The notes under the pieces were generated by a model, which was given only the letters and a program-made list of their open reading frames with translations, was not told the origin of the DNA and did not search any database. DNA of 64,000 nt from Massilia sp. 9096. GTDB taxonomy: Bacteria; Pseudomonadota; Gammaproteobacteria; Burkholderiales; Burkholderiaceae_D. This document shows, piece by piece, positions 1 through 9,638 of this stretch (position 1 is its first letter; every line of letters starts with the position of its first letter). Position numbers and translations under genes: made by a program. The stretch lies in assembly GCF_000745265.1 (NCBI RefSeq), contig NZ_JQNN01000001.1, positions 3,658,001 to 3,722,000 on the forward strand, given 5' to 3'.

Positions 1-170
1 TGGACCTGACCCAGGCCGAACTGGCCCAGCGCGCCGGCGTCACACGCAAGTCGATCAACGCGATCGAGACCGGCAACATGGCGCCCTCCACCCTGCTTGC
101 ACTGAAGCTGGCCAAGGTGCTGGGCGTGACGGTGGAAGACCTGTTCGCTATCGAGGTTCGCCCGGCTTGA
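1..170 (+). CDS. XRE-type helix-turn-helix regulator, C-terminal part
   Basis: The window opens inside this gene; in frame from base 3 it gives 55 residues and a TGA. The visible part is a helix-turn-helix of the lambda-Cro/XRE type: LTQAELAQRAGV, then TRKSINAIETGNMAPS as recognition helix, then LALKLAKVLGVTVEDLF. The protein ends soon after this domain, so it is probably one of the short stand-alone regulators of about 65-75 residues that bind DNA as dimers. Its target cannot be told. Its last 23 bases overlap the end of the convergent cupin gene. The start lies outside the window. Confidence 0.85.
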   Translation, partial: DLTQAELAQRAGVTRKSINAIETGNMAPSTLLALKLAKVLGVTVEDLFAIEVRPA

Positions 171-747
171 CCGCGTCCTGCTCGCCGTGGTCGGCGCGGA
201 ACACGCGTGGCTCGAGCGTTTCCTCTTCGATCGGCAGCTGGGCCGCCAGTGGACTGTCGCCGTGCGCGCCGGACGGTCCGGCGGCGCCCGCTTTCGGGTA
301 GGGCGTGCCGTCGCGGTGCAGGTAGCTGTCCGTCTTGCCGTCGTATTTCAGGTCGATGTCCGGGTACTCGGCCGAATCTTCCGGGATGCGCGAGCCGACC
401 GCCAGGAACAGCGCCGTGCCCCAGCTGCGATTGACCAGGTGGTGGCCGTTGGGGCGCCCTGCAGGAAAGGCGGCGCAATCGCCGGCGCGCATCAGGGTTT
501 CGCCTTCGTCGGTGATCAGGGTCAGCTCGCCTGATACGATCATGACGAACTCGTCCTCGTGCGTGTGCCAATGGCGCTGCGACGACGCCGCGCCGGGCTG
601 CAGCTCGACCAGGTTGACGCCGAACTGCGTCAGGCCGCCGGCATCGCCCAGCACCTGCTTGCTGCGGCCGTTGACGGCTTCCGCGAAGGCTTCGGGGTAA
701 CCGGTGCCGGTCAACACGGGGATACTGCTCAGGTCTAGCCGCGACAT
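148..747 (-). CDS. cupin-domain protein
   Basis: The 199-residue protein has one cupin barrel. Motif 1 is at residues 59-73, with H61, H63 and E66 as likely metal ligands, and motif 2 is at 89-106, with P95, G97, H102 or H103 and N106. This makes it a small metal-binding beta-barrel protein of the cupin_2 kind; substrate unknown. The last 80 or so residues are polar and rich in Gly, Pro and Glu. The start at 747 has AAGGAG 13 bases upstream; an upstream in-frame ATG at 858 has no such support. It converges with the XRE regulator, and the stop lies inside that gene. Confidence 0.85.
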   Translation of the reverse strand: MSRLDLSSIPVLTGTGYPEAFAEAVNGRSKQVLGDAGGLTQFGVNLVELQPGAASSQRHWHTHEDEFVMIVSGELTLITDEGETLMRAGDCAAFPAGRPNGHHLVNRSWGTALFLAVGSRIPEDSAEYPDIDLKYDGKTDSYLHRDGTPYPKAGAAGPSGAHGDSPLAAQLPIEEETLEPRVFRADHGEQDAVKPGEPR

Positions 748-798
748 GGACGATGCTCCTTGTTTGGATGATTGGGTTGATGGGATCAGGATAGCGTA

Positions 799-812
799 AC
801 TTGGCATCAAGT
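799..812. promoter_or_regulatory. candidate operator palindrome
   Basis: ACTTG-GCAT-CAAGT is a perfect 5-bp inverted repeat with a 4-base centre, in the 163-base space between the divergent cupin gene (start 747) and the gene at 911. The position suits an operator for either gene. No regulator is assigned. Confidence 0.3.
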
Positions 813-910
813 CCGCGTACTGATGACGAAGCGCTGAGCTGGGTGGAAATGTGCGCATCTTGCGCCGGTTCGAGCTGCTATCGTGTCTCGATTCCGATAC
901 GGAGGCGACG

Positions 911-1678
911 ATGACGGCAGAGGAACGATTGCAAGCGGCGCGCCAGGCGGCGCGCGAAGGGCGGCACCAGGAGGCGCTGGAAGGGTTCGTGTGGTTCCGC
1001 CATCACGCGCTGGACGAGCAGCCGTCGCTGTACGGCGTGCGGCTGTCGTATGCCTTGTTCTATTGGATGGAGCTGGCCGACAAGTATCCCCCGGCCTTGC
1101 ATGCGCTCGAAGCGCTGCGCGAACAGAAGGCGCAAGCGCTGCTGCGCGGCGAAGGCGGGCGCGTCCTGTTTCACGACGTCATCTCGATCGACGCGCGCCT
1201 GGACCGCAGCCGCGCCACGTACGAACTCTACCTGGCGCTGGCCGAAGGCCGCCCCGAGCTTGCCGCCGAGTGCGCGCAGCTCGCGCTCCCCGCCATCGCA
1301 GCGGCACGGGATTACCGCCTGGCCAACCAGGTACGCCGCGATCCGGAGGCGCACATCCGCGACCTTGCCGACTGCTTGCGCTGGGACATGCGCTGCGCCA
1401 AGCGCCGCAGGTACACGCGCGCACCGGCGCGCTGGGCCTCGGTCAAGAATTATGCGGCCGCCGTATGTCTCGACACCGAGATCACGGCCGGCATCGGCCG
1501 ACTGGACGAAGCGCGCCGGCTGGCGGCGCTCGCAGTCGACCTGATCGGGGATCCGTCGCTGCGCGCGGACGCGCGCGTGGAGATCCCCAAGCCTGCCGCG
1601 CACGGCCCTGGCGCGGCGCGGTTTTATCAACGCCGCCCCAAGGCGCAGCGCCGCGAAGCGCGTCACCAGCGTTCCTGA
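911..1678 (+). CDS. uncharacterised protein, helical repeat-like
   Basis: A 255-residue protein I do not recognise. The first 35 residues (AEERLQAARQAAREGRHQEA and following) look like one TPR-type helix pair, and the rest is mostly amphipathic helix rich in Ala, Arg, Leu and Glu, with several Trp and Tyr. The last 30 residues are very basic. There is no signal peptide or membrane segment, so it is probably cytoplasmic. The start at 911 is chosen because GGAGGCGACG stands directly before the ATG; a start at 851 is possible but has no ribosome site. It converges with paaZ, 21 bases apart. Confidence 0.6.
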   Translation: MTAEERLQAARQAAREGRHQEALEGFVWFRHHALDEQPSLYGVRLSYALFYWMELADKYPPALHALEALREQKAQALLRGEGGRVLFHDVISIDARLDRSRATYELYLALAEGRPELAAECAQLALPAIAAARDYRLANQVRRDPEAHIRDLADCLRWDMRCAKRRRYTRAPARWASVKNYAAAVCLDTEITAGIGRLDEARRLAALAVDLIGDPSLRADARVEIPKPAAHGPGAARFYQRRPKAQRREARHQRS

Positions 1679-1699
1679 TCGACACGCCGCCTGCAAGGA

Positions 1700-3751
1700 T
1701 CAAGCCCGTTTCTGCACCAGCGTCAGGATGTCATAGCTCGCCACCAGCTCGTCGTCCTGGTTGGTGACCTGCACGTCCCAGGCCACCACGCCCTGGCCGC
1801 GGCCCTGCTCGTCGCTGCGGTTGCGGTCGACCTTGCGCTTGCAGGTCAGGCGCGCGCGGATCGTGTCGCCGATCGCCACCGGCGCCACGAAGCGCAGGTT
1901 GTCCAGGCCGTAGTTGGCCAGTACCGGCCCCGGCGCCGGCGAGACGAACAGCCCGGCCGCCGCCGACAGCACGAAGTAGCCGTGGGCGATGCGTTTGCCG
2001 AACTGGGTGTCGCGCGCAGCGATCTCGTCGAAGTGCATGTAGAAATAATCGCCCGAGACGCCGCCGAAGTTGACGATGTCGGCTTCGCTGACAGTGCGCC
2101 GGTGCGTCAGCAGCGAGTGGCCGATCTCCAGGTCTTCGAAATGGCGCCGGAACGGGTGCACCTCGGATTCCTTGACCGCGGCCCCGCGCACGTATTCGCC
2201 GGTCACGGCCGTGAGCATCGTCGGCGAGCCCTGCACCGCCGCACGCTGCAGGAAGTGTTTCACCGCGCGGATGCCGCCCAGCTCCTCGCCGCCGCCGGCG
2301 CGGCCCGGACCGCCGTGCTTCAGTTGCGGCAGCGGCGAGCCGTGCCCGGTCGAATCGACGGCGGCGACACGGTCGAGGATGTGCACGCGCCCGTGCGAAG
2401 CGGCTGCGACCGGCACCGCGTGCGCGGCGATGGCCGGGTCCTTGGTCACCAGCGTGCTCACCAGGCTGCCCTTGCCGCGCGCGGCCAGCGCCAAGGCCTC
2501 GTCGATGTCACGGTAGGTCATCAAGGTGCTGACCGGGCCGAAGGCTTCGATGTCGTGCACGGCGTCGTTCACCATCGCGTTGCGGCACAGCAGCAGCGTG
2601 GGCGCGAAAAAGGCGCCGCTGCCGCAGTTCTCGCCGACCGGATTGAAGCCGTCACGGGCGGAAAACACGACCTCGTTGCCGCGCGCCAGCATCTCGACGC
2701 GCTCGCTGACGTCGCGGTGCTGGTCTTTCGAGGCCAGCGCGCCCATGCGCACACCCTCGACCTTCGGGTTGCCGACCACGATTTTCGACAGACGCGCGCG
2801 CAGGCGCGCGCCGACCGCCTCGACGTGCTGCTCGGGCACGATCACGCGCCGGATCGCCGTGCACTTCTGGCCGGCTTTACCCGTCATCTCGCGCGCGACT
2901 TCCTTGACGAACAGGTCGAATTCCTCATCGTCGGGCGTGACGTCCGGCGCCAGGATCGCGCAGTTGAGCGAGTCGGCTTCGGCCGTGAACGGCACCGACT
3001 CGCGGATCAGGTTGGGGTTGGCGCGCAGCTTGGCGGCGGTTTCGGCCGAGCCGGTGAAGGTGACCGCATCGAAGCCGCCCAGGCGATCCAGCAGGTCGCC
3101 GGTGCTGCCGATCACGAGCTGCAGGCACCCTTCCGGCAGCAGGTCCGATTCCATCATCATCTTCACGACCGCATGCGTGAGGTAGCTGGTCGCCGTGGCC
3201 GGCTTGGCAATGCAGGGCATCGCGGCCAGGAACGACGGCGCGAACTTTTCCAGCAAGCCCCAGATCGGAAAATTGAAAGCGTTGATGTGCACGGCGAGGC
3301 CGCCGCGCGGCACCAGGATGTGGGTGCCGGCAAAGCCGCCGCGCTTGCCCAGCGCCAGCGCCGGTCCTTCATGCAGCACGTTCGACGAGGGCAGCTCGCG
3401 CGAGCCCATGCTGGCGTAGGCGAACAGCGTGCCGATGCCGCCTTCGACGTCGACCCAGCTGTCCGGGCGCGTGGCGCCGGTCAGGTGCGAGATCTCGTAC
3501 AACTCTTCCTTGCGCTCCATGAGGTACAGCGCCAGCGCTTTCAGGCGCTGGGCGCGGCGCTGGAAGTCCAGCTGCATCAGGCCGCGCACGCCGGTCTTGC
3601 GGGCGAAGGTGACGGCTTCGTGGAAGTCGATTTTTTCCGCATGGGTGTGGTAGATGAGCCCGTTGTCCAGCGCGCTGTGCAGCGGCTGGTGCGCTTCCTG
3701 GCCGTGCCAGCGGCCGGCGATGAAGCTTTGCAGGGTTGCGGGAGCATTCAT
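1700..3751 (-). CDS. paaZ: bifunctional ring-opening enzyme PaaZ
   Basis: The 683-residue protein is close to E. coli PaaZ (681). An aldehyde dehydrogenase domain fills about residues 1-520, with catalytic E258 (in FTAEADSLN) and C297 (in GQKCTAIRR). A MaoC-type hydratase domain follows from about 540, with GDYFYMHFDEIAARD and a conserved GYFVLS segment. Known function: the hydratase half hydrolyses oxepin-CoA and the dehydrogenase half oxidises the resulting semialdehyde with NADP to 3-oxo-5,6-dehydrosuberyl-CoA. It is the last gene of the paa operon, 22 bases after paaY. GGAGGAG lies before the ATG at 3751; longer in-frame versions run back into paaY and are rejected. Confidence 0.95.
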   Translation of the reverse strand: MNAPATLQSFIAGRWHGQEAHQPLHSALDNGLIYHTHAEKIDFHEAVTFARKTGVRGLMQLDFQRRAQRLKALALYLMERKEELYEISHLTGATRPDSWVDVEGGIGTLFAYASMGSRELPSSNVLHEGPALALGKRGGFAGTHILVPRGGLAVHINAFNFPIWGLLEKFAPSFLAAMPCIAKPATATSYLTHAVVKMMMESDLLPEGCLQLVIGSTGDLLDRLGGFDAVTFTGSAETAAKLRANPNLIRESVPFTAEADSLNCAILAPDVTPDDEEFDLFVKEVAREMTGKAGQKCTAIRRVIVPEQHVEAVGARLRARLSKIVVGNPKVEGVRMGALASKDQHRDVSERVEMLARGNEVVFSARDGFNPVGENCGSGAFFAPTLLLCRNAMVNDAVHDIEAFGPVSTLMTYRDIDEALALAARGKGSLVSTLVTKDPAIAAHAVPVAAASHGRVHILDRVAAVDSTGHGSPLPQLKHGGPGRAGGGEELGGIRAVKHFLQRAAVQGSPTMLTAVTGEYVRGAAVKESEVHPFRRHFEDLEIGHSLLTHRRTVSEADIVNFGGVSGDYFYMHFDEIAARDTQFGKRIAHGYFVLSAAAGLFVSPAPGPVLANYGLDNLRFVAPVAIGDTIRARLTCKRKVDRNRSDEQGRGQGVVAWDVQVTNQDDELVASYDILTLVQKRA

Positions 3752-3773
3752 GTCGTGTCTCCTCCAGTTGGCG

Positions 3774-4370
3774 TCATGTGTTTTTCTTGGGTTTGTGCGG
3801 CTCGTCGAACACCATCCGCTTGCGGTCCGGTTCGACCTCCGTGAGTGCTTCGACCTCGACCAGCGTGCGCATCGAACGCGCGTTGAGGTCGTGGTACTGG
3901 CGTGTGCCGTAGCTCTTCCAGGCGATTTCTTCGTCGGTGACGGGCCGCACCACGCGCGCCGGTGCACCCAGCACCAGGCTGCGCGGCGGAATGGCCATGC
4001 CGGCTTTTACGAAAGCGGCCGCGCCGACGATCGATTCCGCGCCCACCACCGCCTTGTCCATCACCACCGCGTTCATGCCGACCATGGCATTGCGGCCGAC
4101 CCGGCAGCCGTGCAGCACGGCGCCATGGCCGATGTGGCCGTCGGCTTCGACCACGGTGTCGTCTTCGGGGAAGCCATGCATCACGCAAGTGTCCTGCACG
4201 TTGGCGCCCTCTTCCAGCACCAGCCGGCCGAAGTCGCCGCGCAGCGAGGCCAACGGACCGACATAGCAGCGCGGGCCGACGATCACGTCGCCGATCAGCA
4301 CGGCGGTCGGGTGCACGTAGGCCGTCGGGTGGATCACCGGGCGGATGCCGTCGATTTCATACACTGGCAT
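3774..4370 (-). CDS. paaY: hexapeptide-repeat thioesterase PaaY
   Basis: The 198-residue protein has the left-handed beta-helix of the gamma-carbonic-anhydrase group: many hexapeptide repeats between residues 12 and 135 ([20 protein letters not shown], and later [15 protein letters not shown]). A helical tail ends very basic. Known function of the family member in the paa pathway: hydrolysis of ring-hydroxylated or dead-end CoA esters so that CoA is not trapped. It lies between paaK (22 bases upstream) and paaZ (22 bases downstream) on one transcript. Confidence 0.93.
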   Translation of the reverse strand: MPVYEIDGIRPVIHPTAYVHPTAVLIGDVIVGPRCYVGPLASLRGDFGRLVLEEGANVQDTCVMHGFPEDDTVVEADGHIGHGAVLHGCRVGRNAMVGMNAVVMDKAVVGAESIVGAAAFVKAGMAIPPRSLVLGAPARVVRPVTDEEIAWKSYGTRQYHDLNARSMRTLVEVEALTEVEPDRKRMVFDEPHKPKKNT

Positions 4371-4392
4371 GGTGTGCCCTTTCGAGGAATGG

Positions 4393-5724
4393 TTATTGTT
4401 TGCGCCGGTCGACCACGCGCCGCGCCTTGCCCGTCAGCGAGCGCTCGATGCCCTGGGCCGGCAGCAGGCTGACGCTGGTGCTCACGCCGACATAGGTCTT
4501 GATGCGGTGCTGCAGTTCGCGCGCCAGCCCATCGATGCCGTCCTGGCCGAGGCTCGCTGCCGCGTCCTCGCGCAGCTCGCAGCGCACTTCGAGAGCGTCG
4601 AGGTGGCCGTCGCGGCTCAGCACCAGCTGGTACTGCGGCGCCAGCGCCGGCATGCCGAGGATCAGCTCCTCGACCTGGCTCGGAAAGACGTTCACGCCGC
4701 GGATGATCAGCATGTCGTCCGAGCGCCCGTTGATGCGGCCCATGCGGCGCATCGCGCGCGCGGTGGGAGGCAGCAGGTGCGTCAGGTCGCGCGTGCGGTA
4801 GCGGATGATCGGCAGCGCTTCCTTGCTCAGCGAGGTGAACACCAGCTCGCCTTCTTCGCCGTCGGGCAACACTGCGCCGGTATCGGGGTCGATGATCTCG
4901 GGATAGAAATGGTCTTCCCAGATCACCGGACCGTCTTTGCTTTCGATGCATTCGCAAGCCACGCCCGGCCCCATCACTTCCGACAGGCCGTAGATGTCGA
5001 GCGCGTCGATGCCGGCGCCCCCCTCGATCTCGCGGCGCATGGCGTCGGTCCAGGGCTCGGCCCCGAAGATGCCGATCCTGATCGACGTGCCGGCCGGGTC
5101 GATGCCCTGGCGGCGGAACTCTTCCATCAGGGTCAGCATGTACGAGGGTGTGACCATGATGATGTCCGGCTTGAAGTCCTGGATCAGCTGGACCTGCTTT
5201 TCGGTCTGCCCGCCCGACATCGGCACCACGGTGCAGCCGAGCCGCTCGGCGCCGTAGTGCGCGCCCAGGCCGCCGGTGAACAGGCCGTAGCCGTAGGCGA
5301 CGTGGACCATGTCGCCGGGACGGCCGCCGGCCGCGCGGATCGAGCGCGCCACCAGATCGGCCCAGGTGTCGATGTCGCGTTGCGTGTAGCCGACCACGGT
5401 CGGCTTGCCGGTCGTGCCCGAGGACGCGTGCACGCGCACGACGCGCTCGCGCGGGACCGCGAACAGGCCGAAGGGGTAATGGTCGCGCAGCGTCTTTTTC
5501 TCGGTGAACGGGAACTTCGCCAGGTCGGCCAGCGATTTCAAATCAGCGGGATGCACGCCGGCCTCGTCGAAGGCCTGGCGGTAGTGCGCAACGTTGTCGT
5601 AGGCGTGCTGGAGCGACCAGCGCAGGCGCTCCAGCTGCAGGGCCTGTAGCTCGTCGCGGCTGGCGCGCTCGATCGGGTCGAGCTCCCCTGGCCGGGGCGC
5701 ATGGCGCGACTCAGGCTGCAGCAT
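4393..5724 (-). CDS. paaK: phenylacetate-CoA ligase
   Basis: The 443-residue protein has the usual PaaK length. The AMP-binding signature [14 protein letters not shown] starts near residue 100, and the C-terminal domain carries [20 protein letters not shown], typical for this ligase group. It activates phenylacetate with ATP and CoA to phenylacetyl-CoA, the first step of the pathway and the source of the molecule that releases PaaX from DNA. Its first 14 bases overlap the end of paaI, so translation is likely coupled. Cytoplasmic. Confidence 0.96.
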   Translation of the reverse strand: MLQPESRHAPRPGELDPIERASRDELQALQLERLRWSLQHAYDNVAHYRQAFDEAGVHPADLKSLADLAKFPFTEKKTLRDHYPFGLFAVPRERVVRVHASSGTTGKPTVVGYTQRDIDTWADLVARSIRAAGGRPGDMVHVAYGYGLFTGGLGAHYGAERLGCTVVPMSGGQTEKQVQLIQDFKPDIIMVTPSYMLTLMEEFRRQGIDPAGTSIRIGIFGAEPWTDAMRREIEGGAGIDALDIYGLSEVMGPGVACECIESKDGPVIWEDHFYPEIIDPDTGAVLPDGEEGELVFTSLSKEALPIIRYRTRDLTHLLPPTARAMRRMGRINGRSDDMLIIRGVNVFPSQVEELILGMPALAPQYQLVLSRDGHLDALEVRCELREDAAASLGQDGIDGLARELQHRIKTYVGVSTSVSLLPAQGIERSLTGKARRVVDRRKQ

Positions 5725-6169
5725 GGGCGTCTCCTTCGTCGACTTGCGCGACGTGGCCGGCCACCCGGTGCGACTTGCCGCGAAACAGCGCGATCGTGCG
5801 CCCGTCCTGGTCGCTCACCACCACGTCGTAGACGCCGGTCTTGCCCGATAAGGCCTGCTCGCTGGCCTCGGCCACCAGCATGTCGCCGCGACGGCCGGGC
5901 GACAGGTAGTCGATCGTGCAGCCGGCGCCGACCGTATTGGCATTGTGCGAATTGCAGGCGAACGCGAAGGCGCTGTCGGCCAGCATGAAGATGTAGCCGC
6001 CATGGCAGGTGCCGTGGCCGTTGAGCATCTCCTCGCGCACGCGCATGCGCATGCGCGCGTGGCCAGGACCTATCACATCCAGCGTCATGCCCAGCGCCTG
6101 GCTCGCCGGATCGCGCTCGTACATGGTCTTGCCGGCCAGTTCGGCCAGCGCTTGCGGATCATGCGGCAT
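5711..6169 (-). CDS. paaI: hydroxyphenylacetyl-CoA thioesterase PaaI
   Basis: A 152-residue hot-dog-fold protein. The stretch NGHGTCHGGYIFMLADSAFA is the PaaI signature, with the HGG turn and the acidic residue of the active-site helix. Known role: hydrolysis of (hydroxy)phenylacetyl-CoA and other stalled intermediates. The start at 6169 (MPHDPQALAE) is chosen on family length; the frame is open 52 codons further upstream, but that part is only the shadow of paaH. It overlaps paaH by 11 bases and paaK by 14. Confidence 0.93.
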   Translation of the reverse strand: MPHDPQALAELAGKTMYERDPASQALGMTLDVIGPGHARMRMRVREEMLNGHGTCHGGYIFMLADSAFAFACNSHNANTVGAGCTIDYLSPGRRGDMLVAEASEQALSGKTGVYDVVVSDQDGRTIALFRGKSHRVAGHVAQVDEGDAHAAA

Positions 6170-7745
6170 GGAACCCCGCTGCGTTGTTGATGGCGCCGGC
6201 GGCGACCTTGCGGCGCAGCAGCGGCGAAACGCGGTAGCGGTCTTCGCCGTAGGTGTCGGCCAGGTTGTGCAGCACCGTCGCGACCAGCTGCACGCCGACC
6301 GCATCGGCCCAGGCCAGCGGGCCACGCGGATAGTTCACGCCCTTCTGCATCGCGACGTCCACCGCTTGCGCACTGCATACGCCCTGGTTGACCGCATCGG
6401 CGGCTTCGTTGGCGAGCATTGCGACGGTGCGCATCACGGCCATGCCGGGCACGTCGTCCAGGCGCGACACCGTGAAGCCGGCCGCGTGGAACAGGCCGAC
6501 CGCGGCTTGCCAGGCCGATTCGGCGCACTGGTCGGCGCGGGCCAGCGCGATGCGCGTCGCGCCCGCAGGGTCCAGCAGCAGGTCGAACAACACGGTGTCG
6601 GGCTGCTTGTTGGCGGCGGCGCGCTCGGTGGCGCTGCGGCCGTCGGTCAGGAAGATGGCGGCGCCGCCCGCGTGGAAGGCCGGCGCCTCGGTCCAGCCGG
6701 CCGGTTCCGGCATGCCTGGCTGGGCGACGGCGATGCCGTGCTCGCCCAGCCGTGCAGCAAGCCGTGCCAGCAGCGCATCGAACACCGGCTCCGGCGCCTC
6801 GCGCATGCGGCTGACGCGCACGCTGGCCGGCACTGGTTGCGGCGCCTCGGCCTGGGCCTGCGGCTTGGCGGCATCGTCGCCGTAGCGATAGAAGCCGCGG
6901 CCCGATTTGCGGCCGAGGAAGCCTGCATTGACCAGTTCCTGCTGCAGGATCGAAGGCGTGAAGCGCGGGTCGCCGAAGTAGGCCTGGAACACCGACTGCG
7001 TGACCGAGAAATTGACGTCGTGGCCGATCAGGTCCATCAGCTCGAACGGCCCCATGCGAAAGCCGCCGCAGTCCCGCAGCACGGCGTCGATGGTGGCGGC
7101 GTCGGCGGCCTGCTCCTGCAGCAGGCGCAGGGCTTCGGCATAGAACGGCCGCGCGACGCGGTTGACGATGAAGCCGGGCGTCGATTTCGCATGCACCGGA
7201 TTCTTGCCCCAGACGGCGGCGGTGGCGTAGACCGTATCGGCGACCCCTTTGTCGGTCGCCACCCCGCTGATGACCTCGACCAGCGCCATCAGCGGCACCG
7301 GGTTGAAGAAATGCATGCCGACCAGGCGCTCCGGATGGCGCAGGAGCGCCGCGATCGCGGTGACGGAGATCGACGAGGTATTGGTCGCCAGGATGCAGCG
7401 CTCGTCCACCACGTCTTCCAGTTCGCCGAACAGGCTGCGCTTGACCGCCAGGTCTTCGACCACGGCTTCGATCACCAATGCCGCGTCGCGTGCTTCGTCG
7501 AGCGTGTGCATAGGCTGCAGGCGCGCGCGCGCGAGGCCCGCATCCTCCGCGTGCATGCGGCCCTTCTCGACCAGTTTGGCAAAGCCTTTGGCGATGCCGT
7601 CGATGGCCTTGTCCACCGCTTCCGGCCGGGTGTCGAACAGGCACACCGTGTGCCCGGCGGCGGCTGCCACCTGGGCGATGCCGGCGCCCATGGCCCCGCT
7701 GCCGATCACCGCGACGACGCCGCCTTTTTCCAATGCCTCGGCCAT
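6159..7745 (-). CDS. paaH: 3-hydroxyadipyl-CoA dehydrogenase PaaH
   Basis: The 528-residue protein begins with the NAD-binding Rossmann motif VVAVIGSGAMGAGIAQ (residues 10-25). Then come the 3-hydroxyacyl-CoA dehydrogenase NAD domain (to about 190), its C-terminal domain (about 190-290, GFIVNRVARPFYAEALRL) and a second C-terminal-type domain near 400-528. It oxidises 3-hydroxyadipyl-CoA to 3-oxoadipyl-CoA. It is longer than E. coli PaaH (475), as in many betaproteobacteria. paaG ends 3 bases upstream and paaI starts inside its last codons. Confidence 0.94.
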   Translation of the reverse strand: MAEALEKGGVVAVIGSGAMGAGIAQVAAAAGHTVCLFDTRPEAVDKAIDGIAKGFAKLVEKGRMHAEDAGLARARLQPMHTLDEARDAALVIEAVVEDLAVKRSLFGELEDVVDERCILATNTSSISVTAIAALLRHPERLVGMHFFNPVPLMALVEVISGVATDKGVADTVYATAAVWGKNPVHAKSTPGFIVNRVARPFYAEALRLLQEQAADAATIDAVLRDCGGFRMGPFELMDLIGHDVNFSVTQSVFQAYFGDPRFTPSILQQELVNAGFLGRKSGRGFYRYGDDAAKPQAQAEAPQPVPASVRVSRMREAPEPVFDALLARLAARLGEHGIAVAQPGMPEPAGWTEAPAFHAGGAAIFLTDGRSATERAAANKQPDTVLFDLLLDPAGATRIALARADQCAESAWQAAVGLFHAAGFTVSRLDDVPGMAVMRTVAMLANEAADAVNQGVCSAQAVDVAMQKGVNYPRGPLAWADAVGVQLVATVLHNLADTYGEDRYRVSPLLRRKVAAGAINNAAGFHAA

Positions 7746-7748
7746 CGC

Positions 7749-8540
7749 TCACTCTCCCTTGAAGTTCGGCTGGCGTTTTTCGATGAAGGCCGCGACGCCT
7801 TCGCGGTAGTCGTGGCTGTAGCCGAGCTCGCGCATCATCTGCGCTTCGAGCTGGAGCTGGTCGTCGAGCGTGTTGCTCCAGCTGGCCAGCATGGCGCGCC
7901 TGGTATAGGCCAGGCCTTTCGTGGGCGCGCTGGCGAAGTGGGTGGCCATGGCCATCGCTTCCGGCATCAAGGCATCGTCGTCGACGCAGCGCCAGATCAG
8001 GCCCCACTGCTCGGCCTTCTCGGCCGGCAGTTTGTCGCCCAGCAGCGCCAGGCCCATCGCGCGCGCGGGACCGAGCAGGCGCGGCAACACCCAGGTGCCG
8101 CCGGTATCCGGAATCAGGCCCAGCTTGCTGAAGGCTTCGATGAAGCTGGCCGAGCGGGCCGCCAGCACGATGTCGCAGGCCAGCGCCAGGTTGGCGCCGG
8201 CGCCGGCCGCCACGCCGTTGACCGCGCAGATCACCGGCATCGGCAGCGTGCGCAGCGTCGTCACCAGCGGCGCATAGTATTTTTCGACCGACTCGCCCAG
8301 GTCCACGCCCGGCGCCCCCGGCTCGACCGCGCGGTCGTTCAAGTCCTGGCCGGCGCAGAAGCCGCGTCCGGCGCCGGTCAGCAGCAGCACGCGCACGGAT
8401 TTATCCGCCTGCACCCGGTCGAGCGCATCGCGCACTTCGCGGTGCATGGCCTGGGTAAAGCTGTTCAGGCGCTCCGGGCGGCTCAAGGTCAGGACGGCGA
8501 TGCCCTGGTCGATGCTGAACTGGATGGATTCATAGATCAT
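7749..8540 (-). CDS. paaG: ring epoxide isomerase PaaG
   Basis: A 263-residue crotonase-fold protein. AGRGFCAGQDLNDR near residues 57-70 and the oxyanion-hole GVAAGAGANLALACD near 108-122 are typical of PaaG. Known reaction: isomerisation of ring-1,2-epoxyphenylacetyl-CoA to oxepin-CoA, and a later double-bond shift. It is the only crotonase in the cluster; the expected second one, PaaF, is absent. It lies 10 bases after paaE and 3 bases before paaH. Confidence 0.94.
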   Translation of the reverse strand: MIYESIQFSIDQGIAVLTLSRPERLNSFTQAMHREVRDALDRVQADKSVRVLLLTGAGRGFCAGQDLNDRAVEPGAPGVDLGESVEKYYAPLVTTLRTLPMPVICAVNGVAAGAGANLALACDIVLAARSASFIEAFSKLGLIPDTGGTWVLPRLLGPARAMGLALLGDKLPAEKAEQWGLIWRCVDDDALMPEAMAMATHFASAPTKGLAYTRRAMLASWSNTLDDQLQLEAQMMRELGYSHDYREGVAAFIEKRQPNFKGE

Positions 8541-8550
8541 GCTTTACCCC

Positions 8551-9630
8551 TTATTCGGCCACGTCGAAATCGAGCACCAGCTTGTCGGTCGCCGGAAAGC
8601 TCTGGCAGCTCAGCACGAAACCGCGCGCGACTTCGTAGTCTTCGAGCGCGTAGTTGACGTCCATGTCGACCTGCCCTTCCAGTACCTTGCAGCGGCAGGT
8701 CGAGCACACGCCGCCCTTGCACGAGTAGCGCAGGTCGATGCCGGCGCGCAGGCCGGCATCGAGCACCGATTCCTTGTCCTTGTCCATCGTGAAGCTGGCG
8801 TGGTTGCCGTCCATGATCACTGTGACTTCGGTCTGGTGGCGCGCCTCGACCTTGTACTCGGCGCGTGCTTCGCGCACGCTGTGGCCGCTGCCGGCAGCGA
8901 ACAGTTCGATGCGGATGCGCTCCTTGGGCATGCCGGCTTCCTGCAGCGCCGCCGAGACGCCGTGCATCATGTCTTCCGGACCGCAGATGAAGGCGTAGTC
9001 GACGTCCTCGACGCGCAGCCAGCGCTGGAACAGCTGGCGGCACTTGTCCTGGGTGATGCGGCCATTGAACAGTTCGATGTCCTGCTGCTCGCGGCTCATC
9101 ACGTAGACCAGGTTGAGGCGCTCCATGTACACGTCTTTCAGCTCGGCCAGCTCGTCGCGGAAGATGACCGACGAGGATGCGCGGTTCCCGTACAGGATCG
9201 TGAAGCGGCTGTGCGGCTCGGCCAGCAGCGTGGTCTTGACGATCGAAAGAATGGGCGTGATGCCGCTGCCGGCCGCGAAGGCGAGGTAGTGGCGGCGGGT
9301 GGCGGGGTCGAGCGGCAGGTTGAAGCGGCCTTCGGGCGGCATCACGTCGAGCGCGACGCCGGGTTTGACGTGTTCGTTGGCCCAGGTCGAAAACCGCCCG
9401 CCGCTCACGCGCTTGATCGCCACGCGCAGCTGCCGGTCCTGCACCGCCGAGCAGATCGAGTAGGAGCGGCGCACTTCCTGGCCGTCGATCATGGCGCGCA
9501 GCGTCAGGTGCTGGCCCTGGCGGTACTGGAAGGCGTCTTGCAGGCCGGGCGGCACGTCGAAGGTGACGACGACCGCGTCGCGGGTCTCGTGCTTCACCTT
9601 GTCCACGGTGAGGGAGTGGAATTGGCTCAT
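8551..9630 (-). CDS. paaE: phenylacetyl-CoA epoxidase reductase PaaE
   Basis: The 359-residue protein has FAD- and NAD-binding ferredoxin-reductase domains: RRSYSICSA near residue 55, GSGITPILSI near 120, and CGPEDMM near 210. A C-terminal 2Fe-2S domain follows, with CKGGVCSTCRC and a last Cys in VLSCQSFP. It passes electrons from NADPH to the PaaA di-iron centre. The ATG at 9630 gives the family length; the frame upstream is antisense or shadow sequence. It lies 8 bases after paaD. Confidence 0.95.
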   Translation of the reverse strand: MSQFHSLTVDKVKHETRDAVVVTFDVPPGLQDAFQYRQGQHLTLRAMIDGQEVRRSYSICSAVQDRQLRVAIKRVSGGRFSTWANEHVKPGVALDVMPPEGRFNLPLDPATRRHYLAFAAGSGITPILSIVKTTLLAEPHSRFTILYGNRASSSVIFRDELAELKDVYMERLNLVYVMSREQQDIELFNGRITQDKCRQLFQRWLRVEDVDYAFICGPEDMMHGVSAALQEAGMPKERIRIELFAAGSGHSVREARAEYKVEARHQTEVTVIMDGNHASFTMDKDKESVLDAGLRAGIDLRYSCKGGVCSTCRCKVLEGQVDMDVNYALEDYEVARGFVLSCQSFPATDKLVLDFDVAE

Positions 9631-9638
9631 GGTCTTTT

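Noticed and set aside
851..910. Upstream ATG extending the unknown protein at 911 by 20 residues
   Set aside because: There is a strong GGAGG ribosome site directly before 911 and none before 851.
3752..3967. N-terminal extension of PaaZ
   Set aside because: It runs through paaY in another frame and has no match to the family; PaaZ length is right from 3751.
6009..8657. Open frame of 882 codons on the plus strand opposite paaG-paaI
   Set aside because: It is a shadow of the paa genes, with no domain and repetitive basic composition.
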